The translations under genes were made by a program, and so were the position numbers. Positions 47,668-56,554 of a DNA stretch of 64,000 nucleotides are shown one piece after another. The notes under the pieces were generated by a model. It did not search any database, was not told the DNA's origin, and saw only the letters and a program-made list of their open reading frames with translations. This DNA is from Streptomyces sp. AP-93 (GTDB lineage: Bacteria > Actinomycetota > Actinomycetes > Streptomycetales > Streptomycetaceae): contig NZ_JALGBX010000004.1 in the NCBI RefSeq assembly GCF_022808175.1, positions 62,001 to 126,000 on the forward strand, written 5' to 3'. Every line of letters begins with the position of its first letter. The first letter of the stretch is position 1.

Positions 47668-49596
47668 ATGGATATGGAAGTCACCGCCTGGACCTCGCTC
47701 CACAGCGCGATCAACGCCCAGCAGGACCGGCGCCCGCTCTCGCGGGCCGGCCTGCGCCGGATCGCCGCCTTCGCCCGCCCGCACCGGCGCGGGCTGACCT
47801 TCTTCCTGCTGCTCAGCGTGGTGACCGCGCTGCTCGCGGTGGCCACCCCGGTGCTCGCCAGCCGCGTGGTCACCACGATCGTCGAGGGCCGCGAGGGCGG
47901 TACGGTCACCCGCCTCGCCCTGCTGATCGCGCTGATCGCGGTCGCGGAGGCGGGGCTGGGGCTGGTCCTGCGCCGGTTGTCGTCCACCCTCGGCGAGGGG
48001 CTGATCCTGGATCTGCGGACGGCGGTCTTCGACCACGTGCAGCGGATGCCGGTGGCGTTCTTCACCCGGACCCGGACCGGGGCGCTGGTCAGCCGCCTCA
48101 ACAACGACGTGATCGGCGCGCAGCGGGCCTTCAGCAACACGCTGTCGGGGGTGGTGTCCAATACCGTGACGCTGCTGCTGACCCTCACCGTGATGCTGGG
48201 CATCTCCTGGCAGATCACCCTGCTGGCCCTCGTCCTCCTGCCGGTGTTCGTGCTGCCGGCCCGCCGGATGGGGGTGCGGATGGCTGCGTTGCAACGGGAG
48301 GCTTCCGCGCTCAACGCCTCGATGGGCACGCAGATGACCGAGCGGTTCTCCGCGCCGGGCGCCACGCTCGTCAAACTGTTCGGGCGGCCCGACGAGGAGT
48401 CGGCGGAGTTCGCGGCGCGCGCCGCGCGGGTGCGTGACATCGGGATCCGGACGGCGATGGCCCAGTCGGCCTTCATCACCGCCCTCACCCTGGTCTCCGC
48501 GCTGGCCCTGGCGCTCGTGTACGGGCTCGGTGGCCACTACGCGCTCGCCGGCACCCTGGACGCGGGCTCGGTGGTCGCCCTGGCCCTCCTCCTGACCCGG
48601 CTGTACGCGCCGCTGACCGCGCTGGCCGGGGCCCGGGTGGAGGTCATGAGCGCGATGGTCAGCTTCGAGCGGGTCTTCGAGATCCTCGACCTGAAGCCGC
48701 TGATCTCCCAGAAGCCGGATGCCCGCCGGGTGCCGGAGGGGCCGGTCGCCGTGGAGTTCGACAAGGTCTCCTTCGGCTACCCCTCCCCCGACAAGGTCTC
48801 CCTCGCCTCCCTGGAGGAGGTCGCGACCCTCGACGCGAGGGGCGGCACCGAGGTGCTGCACGAGGTGTCCTTCCGCGCCGAGCCCGGGCAGATGATCGCC
48901 CTGGTCGGCTCCTCCGGCGCCGGGAAGTCGACCATCGCGCAGTTGCTGCCCCGGCTGTACGACACCGACGCCGGTGCGGTCCGCCTCGGCGGGGTCGACG
49001 TACGGGACCTCACCGCGGACTCGATCCGCGAGACGCTGGGCATGGTCACGCAGGACGGCCACCTCTTCCACGAGTCGGTACGGGCCAACCTGCTGCTGGC
49101 CCGCCCGGAGGCCGGAGAGGACGAGATCTGGGAGGCCCTGCGCCGCTCCCGGCTCGACGGGCTCGTGGCCTCGCTCCCGGACGGGCTGGACACGGTCGTC
49201 GGCGAGCGCGGCTACCGGCTCTCGGGAGGGGAGCGCCAGCGGCTGACCATCGCCCGGCTGCTGCTGGCCGGCCAGCGGGTGGTGATCCTGGACGAGGCCA
49301 CCGCCCATCTGGACTCCACTTCGGAGGCGGCCGTCCAGGAGGCCCTGGCCGAGGCCCTGGCGGGCCGGACCGCCGTGGTGATCGCGCACCGGCTGTCGAC
49401 GGTGCAGGCGGCCGATCTGATCCTGGTGGTGGAGGACGGCCGGATCGTGGAACGCGGCACCCACGCCGAGCTGCTGGCGGTGGGCGGACGGTACGAGGAG
49501 CTGTACCGCACCCAGTTCGCGGCGGCCGGCCCGGACGGGGACACGCCGGCGGAGCAGGCCGTTCCGGGCGGCGCGGCGGCGGTCTCCGGCGGATGA
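47668..49596 (+). CDS. ABC exporter, fused permease-ATPase
   Basis: 642 residues. Six-helix exporter domain (about 35-335), then the ATPase: Walker A LVGSSGAGKSTI, Q-loop GMVTQDGHLF, signature LSGGERQRLTIARLLLAGQ, Walker B VVILDEATAHLDS, H-loop VVIAHRLSTV. A single half-transporter of this kind works as a homodimer exporting drugs, lipids or peptides. An ABC exporter gene is among the SoxR targets reported in S. coelicolor, and this gene has a SoxR-type promoter, suggesting induction by redox-active compounds. A VOC gene follows 65 bp downstream. Confidence 0.92.
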   Translation: MDMEVTAWTSLHSAINAQQDRRPLSRAGLRRIAAFARPHRRGLTFFLLLSVVTALLAVATPVLASRVVTTIVEGREGGTVTRLALLIALIAVAEAGLGLVLRRLSSTLGEGLILDLRTAVFDHVQRMPVAFFTRTRTGALVSRLNNDVIGAQRAFSNTLSGVVSNTVTLLLTLTVMLGISWQITLLALVLLPVFVLPARRMGVRMAALQREASALNASMGTQMTERFSAPGATLVKLFGRPDEESAEFAARAARVRDIGIRTAMAQSAFITALTLVSALALALVYGLGGHYALAGTLDAGSVVALALLLTRLYAPLTALAGARVEVMSAMVSFERVFEILDLKPLISQKPDARRVPEGPVAVEFDKVSFGYPSPDKVSLASLEEVATLDARGGTEVLHEVSFRAEPGQMIALVGSSGAGKSTIAQLLPRLYDTDAGAVRLGGVDVRDLTADSIRETLGMVTQDGHLFHESVRANLLLARPEAGEDEIWEALRRSRLDGLVASLPDGLDTVVGERGYRLSGGERQRLTIARLLLAGQRVVILDEATAHLDSTSEAAVQEALAEALAGRTAVVIAHRLSTVQAADLILVVEDGRIVERGTHAELLAVGGRYEELYRTQFAAAGPDGDTPAEQAVPGGAAAVSGG

Positions 49597-49661
49597 TGGC
49601 CAACGGGGCGGCCGGCAGCGGCCCCCCGCAACCGCTGGGACACCGGAGTCAGGAGCAGCCG

Positions 49662-50042
49662 ATGGACATCAAACTGGAACTGGTCGCCGTACCGGTCACC
49701 GACATCGACCGGGCCAAGGCCTTCTACGAACGGATCGGCTTCCACGCCGACCACGACATCACGGTCAGCGAGGAGATCCGCTTCGTCCAGCTGACCCCGC
49801 CGGGCTCGGCCTGTTCGATCGCCCTCGGCAAGGGCCTGACCCGGATGACACCGGGTTCGCTGGACAACATGCAGGTCGTGGTCGCGGACATCGAGGAGGC
49901 CTTCGCGGATCTCAAGGGCCGGGGCATCGAGGTGACCGAGATCGAGGACATGCCCTGGGGCTCCTTCGTCTACTTCTCCGACCCCGACGGCAACGGCTGG
50001 GCCGTCCAGCAGACCACCCCGCGCACGGGCTCGACGGGCTGA
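49662..50042 (+). CDS. VOC-superfamily protein, glyoxalase/bleomycin-resistance type
   Basis: 126 residues. KLELVAVPVTDIDRAKAFYERIGFHADHD, FVQLTPPGSACSIALGKG, VVVADIEEAFADLKGRGIEVTEIE and FVYFSDPDGNGWAVQQ form the two VOC repeats, with the terminal DPDGNGWAVQQ carrying a typical ligand position. ATG 49662 follows AGGAGC. It is 65 bp after the ABC exporter and likely cotranscribed, which would give a redox-induced export plus binding/detoxification pair. Confidence 0.87.
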   Translation: MDIKLELVAVPVTDIDRAKAFYERIGFHADHDITVSEEIRFVQLTPPGSACSIALGKGLTRMTPGSLDNMQVVVADIEEAFADLKGRGIEVTEIEDMPWGSFVYFSDPDGNGWAVQQTTPRTGSTG

Positions 50043-50064
50043 GGGCCGCCCCGGCGACCGGGGC

Positions 50065-52215
50065 TCAACCCTCGTACGGGTGGGGCCGGGTGCGCAGGGC
50101 GTGGCCGTGCCGTACGCCCTCCCGGAAGGCCGCCTCGTACGCCTGGTCGCCGAGCGCCCCGCGCGCCGTACGCTCGAACTCCTCTCGTACCGAGGCCAGT
50201 TCGGGCGTACCGCGCTGCGGGTGGCCGACGGCCTGCCAGTAGGCGTGGCCCGTGCCGTACGCGCGGGCCGCGCCGGCCCCGTCCCCGGTCGCCGCGCGGG
50301 CCGCCGCGAGCAGGTCGAGACCGAGGGCCGTGCCGAAGCTGTCGCCCAGCTCCCGCTTGCTCTCCAGCATGGCGCGGGCGTGTACGGCGGACTCGGCGGG
50401 GCGCCCCTCGAAGAGGCAGATCAGGGCCAGTTGGTAGTCGGCGTAGGCCCGGGTCCAGTGTTCGCCCCGCTCGGTGCAGCCGGCGCGCAGCAGCTCCGCC
50501 TCCTCCCGGGCGTCGGTGAACAGGCCCGTGCCGGTGAGCGCGAAGACCCGTACGAGGTGGCAGCGGAGCCGGGGCCCCGAGTCGAAGGGCGTGCCGGGGA
50601 AGGCCTCCAGGGCGTTGTCGGAGACGATCCGCGCGGCCAGCGGCCGCCCGGCCAGCAGGTGGCTGAGGCCCAGCAGGTACGCGGCGTCCAGCGCCGGCCC
50701 GGGGTCCCCGTCGAGCCCCGCGGCCAGGGCCTCGCAGCCGACGGCGATCCGGTGGGCCTGCCCCTGCTCTCCCTGGAGGAGCAGGGTCACCCCGAGGGCC
50801 CACAGGGCGCGCACCCGGATCCGCGCGGGCACCTCCTCGGGCCGCGCGGCGGCCAGCGCCCGCTCCAGGTAGCCGCGGGCGGCGTGCAGGTGGCCGCAGC
50901 AGGCCCAGTAGAAGCCGGCGCGCGCGGCCAGATCCAGGGCCCGCTCCGGGGCGGTGGCCAGGTGGTGGTCGAGGGCCGCGCAGAGGTCTCCGTGCACCGC
51001 CTCGACCTTCCGGTACCCGGTCCGCTGGGCGGGCCCGAGCCAGTCCCGCTCGGCGGTGCGCACGAGCTCGGTGAAGTACGCGGCGTGCGCCTCGCGCAGC
51101 GCCTCGCGCTCCCCTGCCTCGTCGCGCCACATGGCCCCGTACTCCCGGATCGTGTCCAGCATCCGGTACGAGCCGTCCGCGCCCCGGCGTACGACGGACT
51201 TGGCGACCAGCGCGTCGAGCAGCGGCAGGACGTCCGCCTCGGCGAGGGGGCCGGCGGAGCAGACGGCGCGTGCGGCCGCCAGGTCGAAGGAGCCGCCGAA
51301 GACGGACAGCCGCAGCCACAACAGCCGTTCGCGTGGTGCGCACCACTCGTGGCTCCAGCCGATGGCGGTGCGCAGCGCGCGGTGGCGCGGCGGCTGGACG
51401 GGGGCGGCTGCGGGTGCGGCTGCGAGTGCGGGTGCGGGTGCGGGTGCGGACAGCGGGCCGATCCTGCGGGCGAGCCGCTCGGCCAGCCCCTCGATGGTGT
51501 GGTCGGTCAACTGGGCGGCGGCCAACTCGAGCGCGAGGGGGACCCCTTCGAGGCGGGCGCACACGGAACGGGCGGCCGCGAGCCGCGCCTCGGTCCAGGG
51601 CGGCGCCTGCCCGGGGGCGGCAGCGGCGGCCCGCCGGGTGAACAGGGCGAGGGCCTCTTCGGCTCCGAACGGGTCGACGGCGTGCGGCAACGGGCCGATG
51701 TCCAGGACGCGTTCGTCCGACAGTCCGAGCGGCTGCCTGCTCGTGAGCAGCAGGACGAGGTGCGGGGCGGCGTCGAGCAGCTCCCGTACGAGGCTCCGTA
51801 CCGGCGTCACCAGGTGCTCGCAGCAGTCCAGCACGAGGAGCAGCCGGCGCCCGCCGATCCATTGGCGCACCGCTGCGACCGGGGTACGGGCGGTGTGGTC
51901 GGCGAGGTCCAGGGCGTCGGCCACGGTGGCCACGAGCAGTCGTTCGTCGGGCAGCGGGGAGAGGTCGGCCCAGTGGACCCCGTCGGGGAAGGGGCCCGCA
52001 GGATGGCCTGCCCCGGGGCGACCGGCCCCGGGCGAACCGGCCCCCGCCAGGGCCCCCGCCCGGCGGGCCAGGCAGGTCTTGCCGACGCCGCCCGGCCCGG
52101 TCAGGGTGATCAGCCGGTCCTCACGCAAAGTCTGTTCGAGCAGGGCCAGTTCACGGGTCCGCCCCACGAAGGAGGACCAGTCCCCGGCCCCGTACCCGTC
52201 GCCATGTCCCAGCAC
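50065..52215 (-). CDS. STAND-type (NB-ARC/AfsR-like) ATPase without DNA-binding domain
   Basis: About 716 residues from GTG 52215 ([33 protein letters not shown]). Walker [16 protein letters not shown], Walker [13 protein letters not shown] and a [13 protein letters not shown] motif are those of AfsR/LuxR-type regulatory ATPases; a C-terminal TPR-like region follows (about 480-700). Neither a SARP/BTAD N-terminus nor a LuxR HTH C-terminus is present, so it must act through a partner or is a remnant. The same frame stays open upstream without a stop through the collagen-like region, so a fusion protein from 52776 or beyond cannot be excluded. An [15 protein letters not shown] repeat lies in the middle. 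Confidence 0.8.
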   Translation of the reverse strand: MLGHGDGYGAGDWSSFVGRTRELALLEQTLREDRLITLTGPGGVGKTCLARRAGALAGAGSPGAGRPGAGHPAGPFPDGVHWADLSPLPDERLLVATVADALDLADHTARTPVAAVRQWIGGRRLLLVLDCCEHLVTPVRSLVRELLDAAPHLVLLLTSRQPLGLSDERVLDIGPLPHAVDPFGAEEALALFTRRAAAAAPGQAPPWTEARLAAARSVCARLEGVPLALELAAAQLTDHTIEGLAERLARRIGPLSAPAPAPALAAAPAAAPVQPPRHRALRTAIGWSHEWCAPRERLLWLRLSVFGGSFDLAAARAVCSAGPLAEADVLPLLDALVAKSVVRRGADGSYRMLDTIREYGAMWRDEAGEREALREAHAAYFTELVRTAERDWLGPAQRTGYRKVEAVHGDLCAALDHHLATAPERALDLAARAGFYWACCGHLHAARGYLERALAAARPEEVPARIRVRALWALGVTLLLQGEQGQAHRIAVGCEALAAGLDGDPGPALDAAYLLGLSHLLAGRPLAARIVSDNALEAFPGTPFDSGPRLRCHLVRVFALTGTGLFTDAREEAELLRAGCTERGEHWTRAYADYQLALICLFEGRPAESAVHARAMLESKRELGDSFGTALGLDLLAAARAATGDGAGAARAYGTGHAYWQAVGHPQRGTPELASVREEFERTARGALGDQAYEAAFREGVRHGHALRTRPHPYEG

Positions 52216-53123
52216 CCGCCCAGTGTGGCGTACGGGGCGGGTGCCGGAGGCGCGGTCACTCGCGGACGGGGTCCCGGTCAGGGCGCCTGCGGCGGGGGGC
52301 GTCGCGGCTCCGGGCTGCGGATGCACGGGCGCCCAGGGTGCGTCGCAGGTGACGGCGCGCCCGCTGGTCCCGCAGGGGGTGCGGTAGAGCGTGCCCGTCT
52401 TGGTGATGGCCTTGATCTTCACGTCGTTGCCCTGGATGGCCGGGGCGACCGTGCAGACGTCGGCGGGGTAGCCGGTGACCGGTGCAACGGTGAGGCCGCC
52501 GGTCCAGTCGAAGTCGCCCCACTGGCCCGCCATATCGCGGGTGCGGCGGCCGAGGTAGGTCCTGCCGTCCTTGAGGACGGGCGCGAACTCCTCGGAGTTG
52601 TTGGGCATCTGGTTGTCCACCGAGGCACAGGGGCCGATCGGGCCGGGCACCCCGCGAGGCCCCGCCGGGCCCAGCGGACCGAGCGCCCCGGTGACGCGGG
52701 CCGGACCCGGGGCGCCCTGCCGTCCGGGCGGCCCCGCGATGCCCTGCGGACCCGCGGTGCCGGGAAGACCGGGCACCCCCTGCGCGCCCGCCGGCCCGGC
52801 CGGTCCCGCAGGGCCGTCCGGGCGGCCCGCGAAGCCCTGCGGACCCGCGGCGCCGGGAAGACCGGGCAGCCCCTGCGCGCCCGCCGGACCCGCAGACCCC
52901 TGCTGCCCCTGCGGCCCGGCCGCCCCGACGTCTCCGGTCCGCCGAGGTCCCCCTTGGGCCCCGGGTCCCCCTTGCGCCCGACGGCCCCCCGGTCTCCCTT
53001 GGGCCCGGCGATCCCCTGCTCGCCCTTGACCCCAGGCGGCCCGGCATCACCGTTGACCCCGGCGCTCCCCCTCTCGCCCTTGACCCCAGGCGGCCCGGCA
53101 TCACCCTTGACCCCGGGAGCCCC
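52216..53123 (-). pseudogene. Collagen-like (Gly-X-Y) protein, frameshifted
   Basis: Reading the minus strand from 53123, about 20 Gly-X-Y triplets ([38 protein letters not shown]) run to about 52940. There the collagen pattern moves to another frame ([19 protein letters not shown]) and continues to [11 protein letters not shown] near 52630, followed by a 100-residue globular segment with Cys pairs ([15 protein letters not shown]... [10 protein letters not shown]). Restoring one G near 52935 would unite the two frames. No signal peptide is visible upstream of 53123 and no stop separates it from the ATPase. It may be a broken surface protein gene or one affected by sequencing error. Confidence 0.65.
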
Positions 53124-53304
53124 GGCATGGAACTGCTGGTCCTGTCCGCGGCCCCCGGCAGCCCCGCCGAGGACGGGCTCCGGCTGCTCGCGGGACTGGG
53201 CGCGGACAGCGCCGACGCGCGTCCCCCGGTGAACGTCCGGGTGCACGACTGACCGGGTGGCGGCCCGTCCCTCCGTGCGCCGGCCGGCCCGCCCGTCCGC
53301 CCGC

Positions 53305-54060
53305 CTACGGCGCGAGTACGTCCAGTTCCTCCAGCGCGCCCACCGCGATCTGCCGCGTCAGCGCCTCGGCGCCGGCCGCGTCCCCCTCCCGTACGGCCTC
53401 GGCCACCCGCACGTGCAGGGTGACGGCGGCCGGGTCGGGGTCGTGGAACATCACCGCGTGCCGGGTGCGCCCGGTCAGGACCTCGGCGACGACATCGCCG
53501 AGCCGCGCGAACATCTCGTTGCCGGAGGCGTTGAGCACGGTCCGGTGGAAGGCGATGTCGTGGCGGAGGTACCCGTCGAGCTGATGGCCGCGTGAGGTGC
53601 GGACCATGCCCAGGGCCGCCTCGGTGAGTTCGGCGCACTGCTCAGGGGTGGCCCGCAGCGCCGCGAGTCCGGCCGCGACCGGTTCGATGGCCGAGCGCAG
53701 CACGGTGAGGGAACGCAACTGGCGGGGGCGGTCCGCGCCGGCGAGTCGCCAGCGGATGACGCGCGGGTCGTAGACGTTCCACTCCTCGGTGGGGCGGACG
53801 GTGACGCCGACCCGGCGGCGGGACTCGACCAGTTGCATCGATTCCAGCACACGGACCACCTCGCGGACCACTGTCCGGGAGGCGTCGAAGCGTTCGGCGA
53901 TCTCGTCGGTGCGCAGCACGCTGCCGGGTGGGTGCTCCCCGGCCGTGATCGCCAGGCCGATCGTGTCCAGTACGTGGGAGTGAAGCCCTTGGCCGCCCGG
54001 GCCGCCCGGCCCGCCTGCTCCGCCTTCGCCGCCCGGTCCGCCCGGCCCTTCAGTGGTCAT
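53305..54060 (-). CDS. gntR: FadR-type GntR regulator of gluconate genes
   Basis: 251 residues. An odd Gly-rich N-terminus (GPGGPGGEGGAGGPGGPGG) precedes the winged HTH (HVLDTIGLAITAGEHPPGSVLRTDEIAERFDASRTVVREVVRVLESMQLVESRRRVGVTV) and an all-helical FCD effector domain with metal-ligand-like residues (DIAFHRTVLNASGN, HDPDPAAVTLHVRVAEAV). It is divergent from gntK-gntT, the standard arrangement for a repressor released by gluconate or 6-phosphogluconate. ATG 54060. Confidence 0.88.
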   Translation of the reverse strand: MTTEGPGGPGGEGGAGGPGGPGGQGLHSHVLDTIGLAITAGEHPPGSVLRTDEIAERFDASRTVVREVVRVLESMQLVESRRRVGVTVRPTEEWNVYDPRVIRWRLAGADRPRQLRSLTVLRSAIEPVAAGLAALRATPEQCAELTEAALGMVRTSRGHQLDGYLRHDIAFHRTVLNASGNEMFARLGDVVAEVLTGRTRHAVMFHDPDPAAVTLHVRVAEAVREGDAAGAEALTRQIAVGALEELDVLAP

Positions 54061-54207
54061 GGCGTAAGCGTACGGTGACCCCCGGATGGACAAAAGATGT
54101 GATGTTTTACCGAGGAGCCCTTGAATAAGTACTACGTAATGGGCTTCAGTGGTACTCCCCGGGCTCTCCGGGCCGATGTCGACGAGGACAGCGAAACGAG
54201 GTGCGCG

Positions 54208-54723
54208 ATGACGCGCGTCATTGTGGTGATGGGCGTGGCCGGGACGGGAAAGACGACCGTGGGCCGGCTGCTCGCCGACGCGCTCGCCCTCCCCTACGCG
54301 GAGGGCGACGCCTTCCACCCGGCGGCCAACGTCGCCAAGATGTCCGCCGGCATCCCCCTGGACGACGCGGACCGCCGGCCCTGGCTGGACTCGATCGGCG
54401 AGTGGATGCGCAACCGGGCCGGGGTCGGCGGCGGGGTCATCTCCGCCTCCTCCCTCAAGCGGGCCTACCGCGACCGGCTGCGGGCCGTCGCGCCGGACAC
54501 CGTCTTCGTCCACCTCACCGGCGATCGGCCGCTGATCGAGGAGCGCATGGCCGCACGCAAGGGGCACTTCATGCCCACCGCGCTGCTGGATTCGCAGTTC
54601 GCCACGCTGGAGCCGCTCCAGCCGGACGAACTCGGCGTCCTCGTCGACGTGTCCGCAGGCCCGGAGGAGATCGCGGCACGGGCGTTGTCGGCCCTGCGCC
54701 GCCTCCCGGCGCCGGTCACGTAG
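54208..54723 (+). CDS. gntK: Gluconokinase
   Basis: 171 residues, usual length for the shikimate-kinase-like GntK family. P-loop VMGVAGTGKTTVGRLLAD, substrate segment EGDAFHPAANVAKMSAGIPLDDADRRPWLDSIGEWM, and the lid VHLTGDRPLIEERMAARKGHFMPTALLDSQFATLEPL. It phosphorylates gluconate to 6-phosphogluconate, feeding the pentose phosphate pathway. ATG 54208 has GAGG 6-7 nt upstream. The 147-bp region to gntR is relatively AT-rich and includes AATAAGTACTACGTAATGG, overlapping small palindromes that may be the GntR operator. Confidence 0.93.
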   Translation: MTRVIVVMGVAGTGKTTVGRLLADALALPYAEGDAFHPAANVAKMSAGIPLDDADRRPWLDSIGEWMRNRAGVGGGVISASSLKRAYRDRLRAVAPDTVFVHLTGDRPLIEERMAARKGHFMPTALLDSQFATLEPLQPDELGVLVDVSAGPEEIAARALSALRRLPAPVT

Positions 54724-54781
54724 CCACCCGGACCCACCCCGTCCCGCCGCCTTTGGAACGAGAACGAAGGAATCCATCACC

Positions 54782-56179
54782 GTGACCAGTCTCAGCGTCG
54801 AGACTCTGGCAGCGGCCGCCACCGAGCCGATCACCTCGGCCGGCAACACCCAGCTGGGGATAGCCGTCCTCGCGGGCATCGCCGTCATCGTCCTGCTCAT
54901 CACGCGCCTCAAGCTGCACGCCTTCCTGGCGCTGACGCTCGGCTCGCTCGCCCTGGGGGTGTTCGCCGGCGCCCCCCTGGCCAAGACCATCTCCAGCTTC
55001 ACGGCCGGGCTCGGCTCGACCGTCGCGGGGGTCGGCGTACTCATCGCGCTCGGCGCCATCCTCGGGAAGCTGCTCGCCGACTCGGGCGGCGCGGACGAGA
55101 TCGTGGACACCATCCTGGCGCGCGCCAAGGGCCGGGCCATGCCGTGGGCGATGGTGCTGATCGCCTCGGTGATCGGCCTCCCGCTCTTCTTCGAGGTCGG
55201 CATCGTGCTGCTGATCCCCGTGGTCCTGCTCGTGGCCAAGCGGGGCAACTACTCGCTCATGCGGATCGGCATCCCCGCGCTGGCCGGCCTGTCCGTGATG
55301 CACGGGCTGATTCCGCCGCACCCCGGCCCGCTGGTCGCCATCGACGCGCTCCACGCCAACCTGGGCCTCACCCTCGCGCTCGGCGTGCTCGTCGCCATTC
55401 CGACCGTCGTCATCGCGGGCCCGGTGTTCTCCCGGTACGCGGCACGGTGGGTGGACATCCCGGCGCCCGAGCACATGATCCCGCAGCGGCCCTCCGCGGA
55501 ACTGGAACACCGCCCGCGCTTCGGTGCGACGGTCTTCACCGTGCTGCTGCCGGTGGTCCTGATGCTGATGAAGGCCCTGGTCGACATCGTGGTCAACGAC
55601 CCGGCCAACACGGTGCAGCGGGTCACCGACGTGGCGGGCTCACCCCTGATCGCACTGCTCGCGGCGGTGCTCGTGGGCATGTTCACCCTCGGCCGGGCGG
55701 CCGGCTTCACCAAGGCGCGGCTGTCCGTGACGGTGGAGAAGTCGCTGGCCCCGATCGCGGGCATCCTGCTGATCGTGGGTGCGGGCGGCGGCTTCAAGAC
55801 GACGCTGATCGACGTGGGCGTCGGCCAGATGATCATGGACCTGTCCGAGAGCTGGTCGATACCGACCCTCCTGCTGGCCTGGCTCATCGCGGTGGCCATC
55901 CGCCTGGCGACGGGCTCGGCCACGGTCGCCACCATCTCCGCGGCCGGCCTGGTGGCCCCGCTCGCGGCGGGCATGCCGTCCACGGAGACCGCTCTGCTGG
56001 TCCTCGCCATCGGAGCGGGGTCGCTGTTCTTCAGCCACGTCAACGATGCCGGGTTCTGGCTCGTGAAGGAGTACTTCGGCATGACGGTCGGCCAGACCCT
56101 CAAGACCTGGTCGGTGATGGAGACCATCATCTCGGTGGTCGGCCTGGGCTTCGTCCTGCTGCTGTCGCTCGTCCTCTGA
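54782..56179 (+). CDS. gntT: Gluconate:H+ symporter, GntP family
   Basis: 465 residues with about 12-14 hydrophobic segments. IALGAILGKLLADSGGADEIVDTI, ASVIGLPLFFEVGIVLLIPV, MHGLIPPHPGPLVAI and FFSHVNDAGFWLVKEYFGMTVGQTLKTWSVMETIISVVGLG are the conserved GntP blocks. GTG 54782 is preceded by GAAGGAA. It lies 58 bp after gntK and supplies the kinase with external gluconate. Confidence 0.93.
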   Translation: MTSLSVETLAAAATEPITSAGNTQLGIAVLAGIAVIVLLITRLKLHAFLALTLGSLALGVFAGAPLAKTISSFTAGLGSTVAGVGVLIALGAILGKLLADSGGADEIVDTILARAKGRAMPWAMVLIASVIGLPLFFEVGIVLLIPVVLLVAKRGNYSLMRIGIPALAGLSVMHGLIPPHPGPLVAIDALHANLGLTLALGVLVAIPTVVIAGPVFSRYAARWVDIPAPEHMIPQRPSAELEHRPRFGATVFTVLLPVVLMLMKALVDIVVNDPANTVQRVTDVAGSPLIALLAAVLVGMFTLGRAAGFTKARLSVTVEKSLAPIAGILLIVGAGGGFKTTLIDVGVGQMIMDLSESWSIPTLLLAWLIAVAIRLATGSATVATISAAGLVAPLAAGMPSTETALLVLAIGAGSLFFSHVNDAGFWLVKEYFGMTVGQTLKTWSVMETIISVVGLGFVLLLSLVL

Positions 56180-56210
56180 CCCCTCGTCCTCAGACCCCTC
56201 GCCGCCGACT

Positions 56211-56252
56211 CCCCCGCCGGATCCGAGCCCGATCCGCGCCGGGTCCGGCGGG
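56211..56252. terminator. Terminator between gntT and the WXG100-like gene
   Basis: CCCCGCCGGATCC (56211-56223) pairs with GGGTCCGGCGGGG (56240-56252), one wobble, 16-nt loop. It separates convergent transcription units. Confidence 0.75.
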
Positions 56253-56269
56253 GATCAGGCGGCGTCCGG

Positions 56270-56554
56270 TCAGCCGGTCCGCCGGTGCCTGCCCCGCGTC
56301 CCCTTCCGGGACCCGGGGCGGGCCAGTTGGGCCGCCGCCAGCTCGAAACCGCCCGCCGCGGTGGCGCAGCGGTCGGCCAGTGACGCCACCTCGGCGCGGA
56401 ACGCGTCGCCCCCCGGGCCCTGCCAGCGCAGGTCTCCGGCGGCACGGCGCAGCCGTTCGGCGTGCGAACGCAGGGCGGCCGAGTGGGCGCGCAGGCCCTC
56501 GGCGGGGGCCGGACGGGTCTCGGCCCGGGGCGCGGGCCCGGCGGTGTCCGTCAC
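56270..56554 (-). CDS. WXG100-like small helical protein
   Basis: 94 residues. Two predicted helices flank the turn DLRWQGPGGDAFRAEV, which fits the WxG signature of ESAT-6/WXG100 proteins; length is also right. GTG 56554 overlaps the stop of the upstream gene (GTGA), so the pair is translationally coupled. The C-terminus is basic (RPGSRKGTRGRHRRTG). No EccC-type secretion ATPase or other ESX gene is in the window. It may be a secretion partner or chaperone for the upstream protein; helical hairpins with a chance WxG are an alternative. Confidence 0.65.
   Translation of the reverse strand: MTDTAGPAPRAETRPAPAEGLRAHSAALRSHAERLRRAAGDLRWQGPGGDAFRAEVASLADRCATAAGGFELAAAQLARPGSRKGTRGRHRRTG

Noticed and set aside
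53127..53252. 41-codon plus-strand ORF beginning MELLVLSAAPGSPAEDG with GGGAG upstream
   Set aside because: It looks coding in composition, but it is opposite the start of the collagen-like region, has no neighbours in the same direction and no recognisable relation; too weak to list.
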